A stretch of DNA of 64,000 nucleotides from Haloplanus salinarum (GTDB lineage Archaea > Halobacteriota > Halobacteria > Halobacteriales > Haloferacaceae): assembly GCF_024498175.1 (NCBI RefSeq), contig NZ_CP101823.1, forward strand, positions 2,108,001-2,172,000. The letters run 5' to 3'. A program made the position numbers and the translations under genes. The notes beneath the pieces were generated by a model. The model was not told the DNA's origin. It did no database searches and saw only the letters and a list, made by a program, of their open reading frames with translations. This document shows positions 26,595 to 35,853 of this stretch, in pieces (positions within the stretch are counted from its first letter, which is position 1; each line of letters begins with the position of its first letter).

Positions 26595-28500
26595 GAAGTT
26601 GAGACTACAGTGGGTTTAGTGGGGCTGTGATGTGGTTTCGGGCGAATTTTCGAGGCGAAGCTGCTTCGGATCTACTCTCGATAGTCTTCTTGTGTCGTAC
26701 TACCAACTAGACCGGTGAATTTCCAAGATCCCCGACAGCGTTGCCACTCAGGAATCCGGATTGTCCCGGACAGAGTATCTCTCTATCCGATTCCGGTCTC
26801 CTTCTTCAGCAGCGTGAGCGTATTGTCGGCTGTCACAATGGGTGAGTGTTCGTACTCACCCGTCAACTCGACTTGGACGAGCAAATCGACCGCTCGCCAA
26901 ATCGAGTACAAGAGACACGCGAATGCGAAGTAGAAGAATCGGAGCCCGAAATTCTTCGACGTCGTCGCCGCCATAAACCGCTTTATCGACCTGTAGCCGC
27001 TCTCGATCTCCCAGCGATAGCCGTACTCAGTGAGGTGCCCACTCCCACAATTCGTCATGAACACCGAATACTGCCGGTGATCGTCGTGCTCGGAATCTTC
27101 TTTCCGGCGGTAGATCAGCGTCGTTTCGTGCCATTCGTTCTTCCCGAGGTGGAGCTTTCGGTCGGTCTCGTATCGGTCCTGGTCACGCTGGAGCAATCGC
27201 TTCGCCTGGGCTTTCTCGCTAGTCTGCATCCGCTTCGGCACGACGTAGGAGAGCCCACGTCGGCTGACCATCTCCAGAACGTGTTGACTATCGAACTCCC
27301 GGTCCATCAGGACGTTATCGACGTGAACGAGCTCTTCAGCCGAATCCAGCAAATCCCCGACGATCTCCTTGCGTGACTCGCCTTTCCGTACCGGGCGGGC
27401 ATCAAGCACGAGTGGGATAGCGTTGCCGACCAACTGGACTGTCGCCCATTGGTAGGCGTACTCGTCGGTCTTCTCCTTCGTCCCGATGATTTCGTCTTCG
27501 TGGCCCGTTCTATCACCGGTGAAGGGGTCAGCTTCGGTGATATCGATGGCGACGATGCCCGCTCGAAAGAACTGCTCCGTCTCCGCGACTTCGCTCAGGA
27601 GCCTGTTGACGGCCTGTCGGTACATCTCGCGAATCTCTGATACCGAGAGATCGCGAATCTGCTCGCGATGGGCGTGCCCTAACGGTGTCCGCTCACGAGT
27701 CGACTCGTAGGTGAAGCTACGAGCGCCCTCGTTGGCCGCGAGGCGCTCACGAAGTCCGAGATACGTCTGTAAGTCCCAGTAGGCGTTCTCGTGAATCTCA
27801 CAACCGTCCCCACGATCCAGCGAAAACGCCGGGAAAACGATACGGCTGACGTGATCGGTGATCTTCTCTGCCTGCTCCAACGTAGTTTGATCGTCAGGGT
27901 CTGACTCATCAGACTCGTTCCCGTGGTATCGGGGCTTTTGTGTCGGTTCACGCGGAACCTCAACACCCGCATCCTGGGCTTTGATGAGGATCGTTCGAGC
28001 CGCCGTTTCGACTGTCTCCCTGAGGTCAGCGGTGAATCTCTGGTGCCAACTTCGCCACAGTGTCGATTGGTCCGGGATCGTCTCGAACCCCAGTTTCTCG
28101 CGGAGCTCAGGACGGGTCCCGAGGTAACTGACGAGTGCGGTTTCGTGCTCCCACCCGTGGCATTCTTTCAGCACGAACACCCGAAAGAGCGTGTCCATCT
28201 GATACCGTGTCGACCCCTCATACTGATCATGGGTGCTGAATCGGAAGTAGGCTAGCGGGAGTGCACAGACGAACTCCTCGACCGAGTCGTGGCTCTCGTG
28301 GTCGAACCACATCTCCGACACTGTCCGGATATCAGATTCCAGTCCAGCAAGCGACGTTCGGTCGTACGGCGGTGTCGACTCATACGCCGGCCACTGAGCG
28401 TATTTTTGTTGTGCGAGCCGTCGAAAAACAGTCTGATGAGAGTCAAGAGTCCGCGGCACTACAACACACTGGTACCATAATCCTCAAGAACGTATCTGCG
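26595..28500 (-). mobile_element. IS4-type insertion sequence (right end approximate)
   Basis: The element carries the transposase at 26783-28459. Its left end is taken at 26595 (GAAGTTGAGACTACAG), because the same sequence starts a decayed related copy at 40571 and both continue with similar bases up to the transposase stop. I could not find a matching inverted end just past 28459, so the right limit is only approximate. Confidence 0.6.
26783..28459 (-). CDS. IS4-family DDE transposase
   Basis: The 558-residue protein has an N-terminal helical domain and an RNase-H-like core with probable catalytic residues in AIDITEADPF (Asp), VLMDREFDS (Asp) and YRWEIESGYRSIKRF (Glu, YREK-like box), the IS4 pattern. 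The final region VTADNTLTLLKK is also seen in the decayed copy near 40760-40974. Start is a GTG at 28459, immediately preceded in frame by TAG. It is full-length and may be functional. Confidence 0.85.
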   Translation of the reverse strand: MPRTLDSHQTVFRRLAQQKYAQWPAYESTPPYDRTSLAGLESDIRTVSEMWFDHESHDSVEEFVCALPLAYFRFSTHDQYEGSTRYQMDTLFRVFVLKECHGWEHETALVSYLGTRPELREKLGFETIPDQSTLWRSWHQRFTADLRETVETAARTILIKAQDAGVEVPREPTQKPRYHGNESDESDPDDQTTLEQAEKITDHVSRIVFPAFSLDRGDGCEIHENAYWDLQTYLGLRERLAANEGARSFTYESTRERTPLGHAHREQIRDLSVSEIREMYRQAVNRLLSEVAETEQFFRAGIVAIDITEADPFTGDRTGHEDEIIGTKEKTDEYAYQWATVQLVGNAIPLVLDARPVRKGESRKEIVGDLLDSAEELVHVDNVLMDREFDSQHVLEMVSRRGLSYVVPKRMQTSEKAQAKRLLQRDQDRYETDRKLHLGKNEWHETTLIYRRKEDSEHDDHRQYSVFMTNCGSGHLTEYGYRWEIESGYRSIKRFMAATTSKNFGLRFFYFAFACLLYSIWRAVDLLVQVELTGEYEHSPIVTADNTLTLLKKETGIG

Positions 28501-28587
28501 TGGCCAGTACAGTGGGACACATACTGCGACATGTGATTTCTTTTCTGTTAAGGGAAATACTATGTGTCTTCACGAACAGCACAATGT

Positions 28588-31500
28588 ATGAGTTCAGTTC
28601 CATCTCTCACAGAGGTTCAGGAGGTGTTCGAGGCGCTTGGGCCGCCTGGAACACCGTTTACGACGACTGAGGTCGCCACAAGGTTCGAGTGTACCGACCG
28701 AACAATCTACAACAGACTTGAGACGCTGGTCGAAGATGGCGTGCTGGAGACAAAGAAAGTCGGTGCCCGCGGTCGTGTCTGGTGGCGACCAGTGGAGGGA
28801 GACGGCGAGAACGAACGGAATACCGAGGAAACGTACCAGAAACTGTTCGAGTCGATCAACGAAGGACTCTGTACTATCGAAGTGTTGTTCGACGCTGACG
28901 AGCAGCCAGTCGACTATCGATTTCTCGAAACAAACCCCGCGTTCGATGAACTCACTGGCTTACGAGATGCAGCGGGCAAACGGATACGCGAGTTGGACGT
29001 AGACCACAATGACTACTGGATCGAAAAATACGGTGCTGTCGCACAGACGGGTGATCCCATTCAGTTCACAGAATATGCAGAGCATCTCGGTGAGCAGTGG
29101 TACGAGATCAATGCATTCCGGATTGGTGACCCGACAGAGCACATTGTTGGCATCCTATTTGATGATGTCACCGAAGGTGAAAATGCTGAGAACGCGGTAG
29201 ATGAGGGTGAAAAACGGCTTGAAGCGTTGCTGGAAGCCACCACAGAGGGAGTCTATCGAATAAGCCCAGATTGGTCGGAAATATACCAACTCGCGGGAGA
29301 AAATTTCATCGCTGACGACCCTCCCAACACGTGGCAAGAGTATATTCCGGAAGATGACCGAGAGCGTGTCGGGAAGGCAATCGAGGAAGCGATCGAAACA
29401 CAGAGCCCGTTCGAATTAGAACACCGCATTACCCGCGCCGATGGAACCATCGGGTGGGTAGATTCGAGGGCAGTACCGATAGTAGAGAACGGCGAGATCG
29501 TCGAGTGGGTCGGCACGGCGACGGATATCACCGAACGCAAGGAACGCGAACAAGAGATCAAAACGCAGCGTGAGTGGCGAGAAGCTGTGTTTAATGGAAG
29601 TCGCGACGCAGTGTTCATCTCTGATTCGGACGCAGCCTTTGTCGACATAAACGACGCCGCAACTGATCTCACCGGGTACGATCGTAAGGAACTGTTGTCG
29701 ATGCGGATTCCGGATCTCCATGAGGAGACAGATATGGATGCCTACCGCGAGTACAACGACCGTATTCTCGCTGGCGAGTCAATAACTACTGAAGCGCAGT
29801 TATTGCGCGCCGACGGATCGAAAGTTCATGTCGAGTTTGATAACAAGCGTATCGAGATTGATGGAAATGTATATATGCACACTACTGCCCGTGATGTCTC
29901 CAAACGAAAAGAGCAGGAAGCAGAGCTTAGACGGCATGAAATGTATCTCGAAAGCATGCCAGACCATGTCAGTCTTGTCGATCAGAATGGAATCATCCGA
30001 TACGATTCGCCCAGCGTCACTAAACTCCTCGGCTATGATTCCGACGAGCGACTCGGGGATTCGGGATTCAACTATATCCATCCCGACGACCGTGACCGGA
30101 TTAAGAAAAGATTCCACGAGTCCGTTACTGGAAGTGCGACCACCGAATTATACGAATACCGCGCGAAGACAAAAGACGGTGGATGGGTTTGGGTCGAGAG
30201 TTCTGCCCGTAATCTTACCGACGATCCGGACGTCGGCGGTGTTATCGTGAGTGTGCGGGATATAACTAAACGCAAAGAAGAGCGACGGCAGCGCGAGACG
30301 CTTATTGACAACCTCCCCGGGATAGCCTATAGATGCCGGAACGAGAAGGGATGGCCGATGGACACTGTGGGAGGGGAATGCGAGGAACTTACCGGGTATG
30401 CCCAATCGGCTTTCGAGTCTGGCAAGGTGTCGTGGGGTAAGGACATCATCCACCCCGACGATTGCGACGAGGTATGGGAGACCATACAGACAAGTGTTCA
30501 GCAGAACGACGCCTTCGAGACAACATACCGAATCATCACGCGTGACGGCGACCAGCGGTGGATGTGGGAACGTGGGGAACCTGTCTCAACAACCTCGGGG
30601 AGCGACCCGGTACTTGAAGGATTCATCACAGATATTACCGAACGTGAGCAGCTAGAACGTGAGCAGCAACAGGTAATCGACCGGGTGAACGACGGAATCT
30701 TCGAGACGGACGCAGAAGACCGGTTTGTATTTGTCAGCGATATGGGCGCAGAACTATTGAATACGCCGAAGACGGAACTCCTTGACGAACACATCTGGGA
30801 CGTGTTTGAGAGCGCACGTGGCACGCCCTTCGAAGAGCAATACTACAAGGTGATGGAGACACGCGAACCAACTTCCTTCATCGAGTATTATCCGGAGCTC
30901 GACAAGTGGTTCGACGCGCAAGTGTATCCAGACGACGATGGTGGAATTGCCGTCTACTTCCGTGACGTGACTGAACGTGAGGAACGGGAACAAGCACGGC
31001 AGCGAGCCGAAAAACGGTACCAGACGCTACTGGATGCGGCCCCGGATCCGATTGTCGCTGTCGATACCGAATGTAGAGAGGTCATCGAAGCGAATCAAGC
31101 AGCCGAAGATCTGTTCGGACTGACGAAATCGGACCTTATCGGCCGATCAGGGCTCTCTCTCCACCCGGCTGAAAGAAATGCGTCGTACGAGACGTTCATG
31201 GCAACCGCTATCGAAGAAGAAGAAGGAAGGTGGCGGTACCTATCTGATGGCTCTCCGATCCACGCCGAAACCAGTACAGGTGAACATATCCCTGTCGAAA
31301 TCAGCGTTCGGACGCTCGAACTTGGTGAGGGAGCGGTTGCCTTCGGTATCTTCCGAGATATCAGCGAGCAACTCACACACGAACGCCGCTTGAAGGAACT
31401 CAACAAGTCAACCCGAGAGTTGCTTGACAGTGAAAACATATCGAGCGTCGAACAGACTGCGGTCGAGACCCTGGACAACTTGCTAAATGTCTCAGCCGTT

Positions 31501-33102
31501 GGCTTCTATCATTTTTATGAGAAAGACTCCTCACTTCAACCGACGACTACAATTGCCTCGAGGGGATCCGAGCAGCAGTCAGAATATCTTCCGGTAGTTG
31601 AAGCGGGTGTAGGTGCTGAGTGGCGTGCGTTTTCCACTGGCCAGACCGTAGCGATCGATGACTTCTGGGCACGCGAAACGGAGTACGAGTCAGAGCGGGC
31701 GGTTCGAAGCGAGGTTGTAGTGCCAGTTGCTGACTACGGTTGCCTTGTTGTGAGTGACACCCAGCCCGCGGTGTTCACCGATCAAGAGATTTCTCTTGTT
31801 AAGGCATTAGGAGCCGCAGTCAAGGGAGCACTGAGAAGTGTCGAACGTGAAGAACGAATCCGAAACCAGCGCCGTGGTCTTCAACAGATCGAATCGATAA
31901 ACAAGCAGATTCGAGACATTGCTCACGCAGTCGTTGAGTCCGAATCGCGGACGGAACTTGAACAGACGGTTTGTGATCGCCTCCTCAGTTCCGAACTGGT
32001 GGACTTCGCTTGGGTCGGTCGCGTAGATTTCAGCGAACAACAGTTGTCTGCCCACGGTCAGGCCGGTGACAACGAAAGCTATCTTGACAACATTGCTCTT
32101 GGGTTAGAAGAGGGAGGCGGGTCTGAACCATCTGTACAGGCCGCACGCTCCCGCGGGGTGTGTAGTAGTTCGAATGTCCCTGAAAACATCCATCGCGACG
32201 AGTGGCGGAGCATGGCTCTCGAGCAAGGGTTCAAATCGGTGCAAAGTATTCCACTCGTCTCTCAGGAGACGCTCTATGGGGTACTCAGCGTGTATACAAA
32301 AACTTCATCGGGTTTCCCGGAGGGGCTGCAGTCGGTGCTTGGTGAACTAGGTGACCTGATCGCACACGCGGTTGTGTCGATAGAACGGAAACAAGCAATG
32401 TATACGCAGCAGACAATAGAGTTAGATCTCGAAATTCAGGATCCGACCTGTTTCTTTGGCCGGCTCACCGACAGAGTCAATTCGACTATCGAACTAGATG
32501 GGATCGTTCCGCAGTCTGATCGATCCACGCTTGTTTTCATCAAAGTTACTGATGGATCCGCGGAACAGGTCCGAGAAGCGGTGAAAAAACAAGATGAGGT
32601 CAGACGTAGCCACCTCATCAAAAGGACCGAAAACGATCTACTGAAAGCATATCTTACCAAACCGTCTATTCCATCAGTGTTGTCCGAACAGGAGCTCAAA
32701 CTGAAACAACTGGTAGCGGACGACTCTCAGTGTCAGGTCACGGTGGAAGTTCCACAAACAGTCGATGCTCGGGAGGCGATGGCGCGAGTTACGTCTCACT
32801 ACGAAAATGTACAGTTACTAGCCAAACGAGAAGCAAGTCCTACGACCGACTCAAGTATATCTTCGCCCAGAATCATTGAAACTCTCACCGACCGCCAGCG
32901 CGAAGTCATCGATACAGCCTACCGGTGTGGATACTTTGATTCACCACGAGGTGCCAGCGGCAAGGAAGTTGCAGAGTTGTTGGATCTCTCTAATGCGACG
33001 TTCCACCAACACGTCCGGAACGCAGAAAAGACCGTATTTGAGGCGCTGCTGACGGCTGACTCCTCTTCTTTTCAGCACACCAGTAGCTCAAACGTTGAGT
33101 GA
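28588..33102 (+). CDS. giant multi-PAS/GAF regulator with wHTH and HTH-10 (Bat-type) domains
   Basis: This 1504-residue protein is probably cytoplasmic. In order: a winged helix (about 8-70, TTTEVATRFECTDRTIYNRL), about seven PAS domains (about 80-930, each ending DVTE or DITKRK-like), two GAF domains (about 945-1085 and 1100-1260), a Bat domain (about 1268-1420) and a C-terminal HTH-10 (about 1435-1490, LTDRQREVIDTAYRCGYFDSP). Bat-type proteins activate bacterioopsin and respond to redox and light; the PAS/GAF array suggests several ligands. The ATG at 28588 is used; an in-frame GTG 24 bases earlier is possible. It opens the sensory island and has lower GC than the core chromosome. Confidence 0.9.
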   Translation: MSSVPSLTEVQEVFEALGPPGTPFTTTEVATRFECTDRTIYNRLETLVEDGVLETKKVGARGRVWWRPVEGDGENERNTEETYQKLFESINEGLCTIEVLFDADEQPVDYRFLETNPAFDELTGLRDAAGKRIRELDVDHNDYWIEKYGAVAQTGDPIQFTEYAEHLGEQWYEINAFRIGDPTEHIVGILFDDVTEGENAENAVDEGEKRLEALLEATTEGVYRISPDWSEIYQLAGENFIADDPPNTWQEYIPEDDRERVGKAIEEAIETQSPFELEHRITRADGTIGWVDSRAVPIVENGEIVEWVGTATDITERKEREQEIKTQREWREAVFNGSRDAVFISDSDAAFVDINDAATDLTGYDRKELLSMRIPDLHEETDMDAYREYNDRILAGESITTEAQLLRADGSKVHVEFDNKRIEIDGNVYMHTTARDVSKRKEQEAELRRHEMYLESMPDHVSLVDQNGIIRYDSPSVTKLLGYDSDERLGDSGFNYIHPDDRDRIKKRFHESVTGSATTELYEYRAKTKDGGWVWVESSARNLTDDPDVGGVIVSVRDITKRKEERRQRETLIDNLPGIAYRCRNEKGWPMDTVGGECEELTGYAQSAFESGKVSWGKDIIHPDDCDEVWETIQTSVQQNDAFETTYRIITRDGDQRWMWERGEPVSTTSGSDPVLEGFITDITEREQLEREQQQVIDRVNDGIFETDAEDRFVFVSDMGAELLNTPKTELLDEHIWDVFESARGTPFEEQYYKVMETREPTSFIEYYPELDKWFDAQVYPDDDGGIAVYFRDVTEREEREQARQRAEKRYQTLLDAAPDPIVAVDTECREVIEANQAAEDLFGLTKSDLIGRSGLSLHPAERNASYETFMATAIEEEEGRWRYLSDGSPIHAETSTGEHIPVEISVRTLELGEGAVAFGIFRDISEQLTHERRLKELNKSTRELLDSENISSVEQTAVETLDNLLNVSAVGFYHFYEKDSSLQPTTTIASRGSEQQSEYLPVVEAGVGAEWRAFSTGQTVAIDDFWARETEYESERAVRSEVVVPVADYGCLVVSDTQPAVFTDQEISLVKALGAAVKGALRSVEREERIRNQRRGLQQIESINKQIRDIAHAVVESESRTELEQTVCDRLLSSELVDFAWVGRVDFSEQQLSAHGQAGDNESYLDNIALGLEEGGGSEPSVQAARSRGVCSSSNVPENIHRDEWRSMALEQGFKSVQSIPLVSQETLYGVLSVYTKTSSGFPEGLQSVLGELGDLIAHAVVSIERKQAMYTQQTIELDLEIQDPTCFFGRLTDRVNSTIELDGIVPQSDRSTLVFIKVTDGSAEQVREAVKKQDEVRRSHLIKRTENDLLKAYLTKPSIPSVLSEQELKLKQLVADDSQCQVTVEVPQTVDAREAMARVTSHYENVQLLAKREASPTTDSSISSPRIIETLTDRQREVIDTAYRCGYFDSPRGASGKEVAELLDLSNATFHQHVRNAEKTVFEALLTADSSSFQHTSSSNVE

Positions 33103-33215
33103 TACAATCTCATATATTAGTGTCCAGAGGATAATCGCACAGATATCTGGGGAAGTGCCTTCTTCTTCACAAAATCCTGTGCAAGAGCGTGGAAACACAG
33201 TACCAGTGAACCCCA

Positions 33216-34850
33216 ATGTTCGAAGCAATACTCAATACAATATCGGTTGGAATGGCTGGCACGCGAACAGGGACTACAGACACAGACGGGCAACCCCAAA
33301 CCGAACAGCAAGGTAATCTCTCCACGACGGATGGAGACGAAGCTGTCTCTAGCATCCTCAATGGTCTTGAAACACCAGCTATTTTCGTTGGAACGGGTGG
33401 GTTGATACAGAATATCAACAAACAGGCGTCAAACCTATTTGACACGACTGAAGCGGAGGCGGAGGGAACGGAACCCAGTTCTCTTCATGATGCTGACAGT
33501 GAGGCAACGGACTTCGCAGCGAAGGTGCTCCGGACTGAGAAGGAGTTCCAGCAGGTGCAAGAACCGATCAAAATTAATGGTACTGAGATAGTCAGTGAAC
33601 GGACGGCAACTCCGATATACGACGGGCAAGATCAACTCGTTGGTGTCCTTGAACTGAATCGCGATGTATCAGAGAGGGTGAAAGAACAAAACCGGAAAGA
33701 AGCCCTCGAAGACTATCAGCAACGAGTGCTTGACGACCTACAGGACAAAATCAGCAGAGTAGGCCGTGGAGACCTCACAATCGATCCAACTGTCCCAGAG
33801 CCAAATGCGGACTTCGACGAAATTCAGACGGTGTACAACGAGTTCACCGAGATGAACCGTGAACTCGGTTATGCCGTCGACAGTATCCAAGACCTTGTTG
33901 ACGAACTACAGTCGCTGTCGGACGACATAGCGGAGACCAGCCAGGAACTCGGCGGGACGAGCGAGGAGGTCACATCGTCCATCGAACAGATTAGCGCATC
34001 TAGCACTGAAGTGACGGAAGGTGCGGAGGATCTGGCACAGAAAGCGGAGGTGGCTTCTGAGAATGTGACCGAACTCTCTTCATCGATCGAGGAAATAACA
34101 GCCACCCTGCAGCAGATCGACTCACAGTCTGAAGAAGCGGCCTCTCTCGCAGGCGACGGAGTGTCTGATGTTTCGGATGCAATCGCTCAAATCGAGGAAG
34201 CTGTCGAAGCGATGAATGAGATTGAATCAGCCATCGATTCGTTAGAATCCCAGATGGAAAATGTGGGGGAAATCACCGAAGTGATCGAAGATATTGCAGA
34301 ACAAACGAACCTTCTGGCACTTAACGCGAATATCGAGGCCGCCCGAGCCGACCAATCTGGTGATGGGTTTGCGGTGGTTGCAAACGAAATAAAAAGTTTA
34401 GCTAATGAATCTCAAGAATCGACTGCGAATATTACACAGATTATTGACGAGGCGCGGGAAGAAACAGCAGCGGTTACTGAACGATACGAAACAGTCAACG
34501 ACGAAATCACCAGTGGAGTGGCTGCAGTCGAAGCAGTGGTAGATATACTTAATCAAATTGAAACGGGGATCGAAGAAACCAGTCAGGGAGTTGCTGAAGC
34601 AAGTGACGCAGTCGAGAGCCAGGCAGAAAATGCCGAGGAAGTCAGTTCTGTTGTCGAAGACACTACTGCGGCGACTGAAGAGATTACGGCCTCAATGCAA
34701 GAAGTCGCCTCAGGTATCGATCAACAGTCTACAGCCATGGACGAGGTCGCTGAAATGGCACAGGCGCTGAGTGCGCGTGCTGAAACGCTTGAAGAAAAGA
34801 CAAGCGAATTCAAAGTCGATACCGACCAATCGGCATCGCTCTCGGATTAA
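33216..34850 (+). CDS. soluble PAS-containing methyl-accepting transducer (Htr type)
   Basis: The 544-residue protein has no membrane helices. Residues about 40-150 form a PAS-like domain (LETPAIFVGTGGLIQNINKQA), 160-215 a HAMP-like segment (VGRGDLTID), and 220-535 a long coiled-coil signalling domain with the conserved hairpin tip IAEQTNLLALNANIEAARA. This tip binds CheA and CheW. Glu/Gln-rich heptads supply methylation sites. An in-frame ATG at 33252 is an alternative start. The next gene is cheW; no cheA, cheB or cheR is in the window. Confidence 0.9.
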   Translation: MFEAILNTISVGMAGTRTGTTDTDGQPQTEQQGNLSTTDGDEAVSSILNGLETPAIFVGTGGLIQNINKQASNLFDTTEAEAEGTEPSSLHDADSEATDFAAKVLRTEKEFQQVQEPIKINGTEIVSERTATPIYDGQDQLVGVLELNRDVSERVKEQNRKEALEDYQQRVLDDLQDKISRVGRGDLTIDPTVPEPNADFDEIQTVYNEFTEMNRELGYAVDSIQDLVDELQSLSDDIAETSQELGGTSEEVTSSIEQISASSTEVTEGAEDLAQKAEVASENVTELSSSIEEITATLQQIDSQSEEAASLAGDGVSDVSDAIAQIEEAVEAMNEIESAIDSLESQMENVGEITEVIEDIAEQTNLLALNANIEAARADQSGDGFAVVANEIKSLANESQESTANITQIIDEAREETAAVTERYETVNDEITSGVAAVEAVVDILNQIETGIEETSQGVAEASDAVESQAENAEEVSSVVEDTTAATEEITASMQEVASGIDQQSTAMDEVAEMAQALSARAETLEEKTSEFKVDTDQSASLSD

Positions 34851-34898
34851 TATGCTCGAACCACTACAAATCGCCGCTAATGTGGGGTCAGAAGAGAG

Positions 34899-35381
34899 AT
34901 GAACGGAATACAGAACCACTCAGAGCAACACGCCGACGAGAGCACGCAGGTACTCACTTTCGGCATCGCAGACCAGTCGTATTGTATCGAGCTTGAGTAT
35001 GTAACCGAGATTATTGACAGCGGAGATATGACTACGATCCCTGACACGCCTGTCCACGTTGAGGGGGTGATGGATCTGCGTGGCCAGACGACGACGATTG
35101 TCAATCCGCTGGTCTTGCTCGAAGGAGAGTCGCTCAATCCCGAAGACATCGTCACCGATGGCGGTGAAGAAACGCATCGGATCATCATGCTTGATGAGAA
35201 ACTCGTCGACAGTGATGGAGCACTCGGCTGGTTGGTTTCAAGTGTCTCTGCTGTGGATAAGATTCCGATCGAAACACTCGAAGCTGAGGGACTCGCCAAT
35301 TCGCCGATGTTCCGGGGGGTTGTGAAACAGGATGATAACGGCTTTCTGATATGGCTGGACCCAGAGGAGCTCACGGTATGA
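34899..35381 (+). CDS. cheW: CheW-type adaptor
   Basis: The 160-residue protein is a single CheW domain: TFGIADQSYCIELEYVTEII, IPDTPVHVEGVMDLRGQTTTIV and a late FRGVVKQDDNGFLIWLDPEEL. CheW bridges transducers and the CheA kinase. Its location directly after a soluble transducer suggests a dedicated pair. The ATG at 34899 gives the normal length, and the stop overlaps the next small frame (ATGA). Confidence 0.92.
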   Translation: MNGIQNHSEQHADESTQVLTFGIADQSYCIELEYVTEIIDSGDMTTIPDTPVHVEGVMDLRGQTTTIVNPLVLLEGESLNPEDIVTDGGEETHRIIMLDEKLVDSDGALGWLVSSVSAVDKIPIETLEAEGLANSPMFRGVVKQDDNGFLIWLDPEELTV

Positions 35382-35767
35382 TCATCCCCCCAAATCAGTC
35401 ACCAATGCTCGGGTTGTCAGCAACGGAGGTACACATCGGCTACAAAAAGCCTCTGAGGAAAGAACTGGCCGCGATGGTGGACGAAGTATCGAGTGTGGGT
35501 AAGCAAGCGGCGGTGGAGACCGGTAAATTCTCTGACTCACTAGAAAGCAGAATAATTCACTGCCTGGAAATTTCAGAAAGTAGACGAAGCCTGTCACAGC
35601 TGCCAGGTAACCTCTACGACCAACTTTCTGGGTTCAAGACCCAGGCCGACCCAAGAAATGACATTCCAATGACTGTAGGGGCGCTGAGCGGGACATCTGA
35701 GACTGTTCACGCGGATGACGGTCATATGTCCGTCGAACGGCGGTCTGACAGGGGTGGGCCGGTTTGA
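35378..35767 (+). CDS. hypothetical protein coupled to cheW
   Basis: A 129-codon frame begins with an ATG overlapping the cheW stop. The product has no membrane segment and no family I recognise; residues 15-75 look helical (EVHIGYKKPLRKELAAMVDEV, then ESRIIHCLEISESRRSLSQL). The C-terminal third is polar and low in complexity, so the gene could be decayed or non-coding. Confidence 0.4.
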   Translation: MIIPPNQSPMLGLSATEVHIGYKKPLRKELAAMVDEVSSVGKQAAVETGKFSDSLESRIIHCLEISESRRSLSQLPGNLYDQLSGFKTQADPRNDIPMTVGALSGTSETVHADDGHMSVERRSDRGGPV

Positions 35768-35853
35768 TTAGGCAACAACAAGCAGGCCACCTTCTCGACC
35801 AATGGCGACTGCCTACGGTCAGGCTCTATCCGAATGAGGTGGGTAATCGATAG

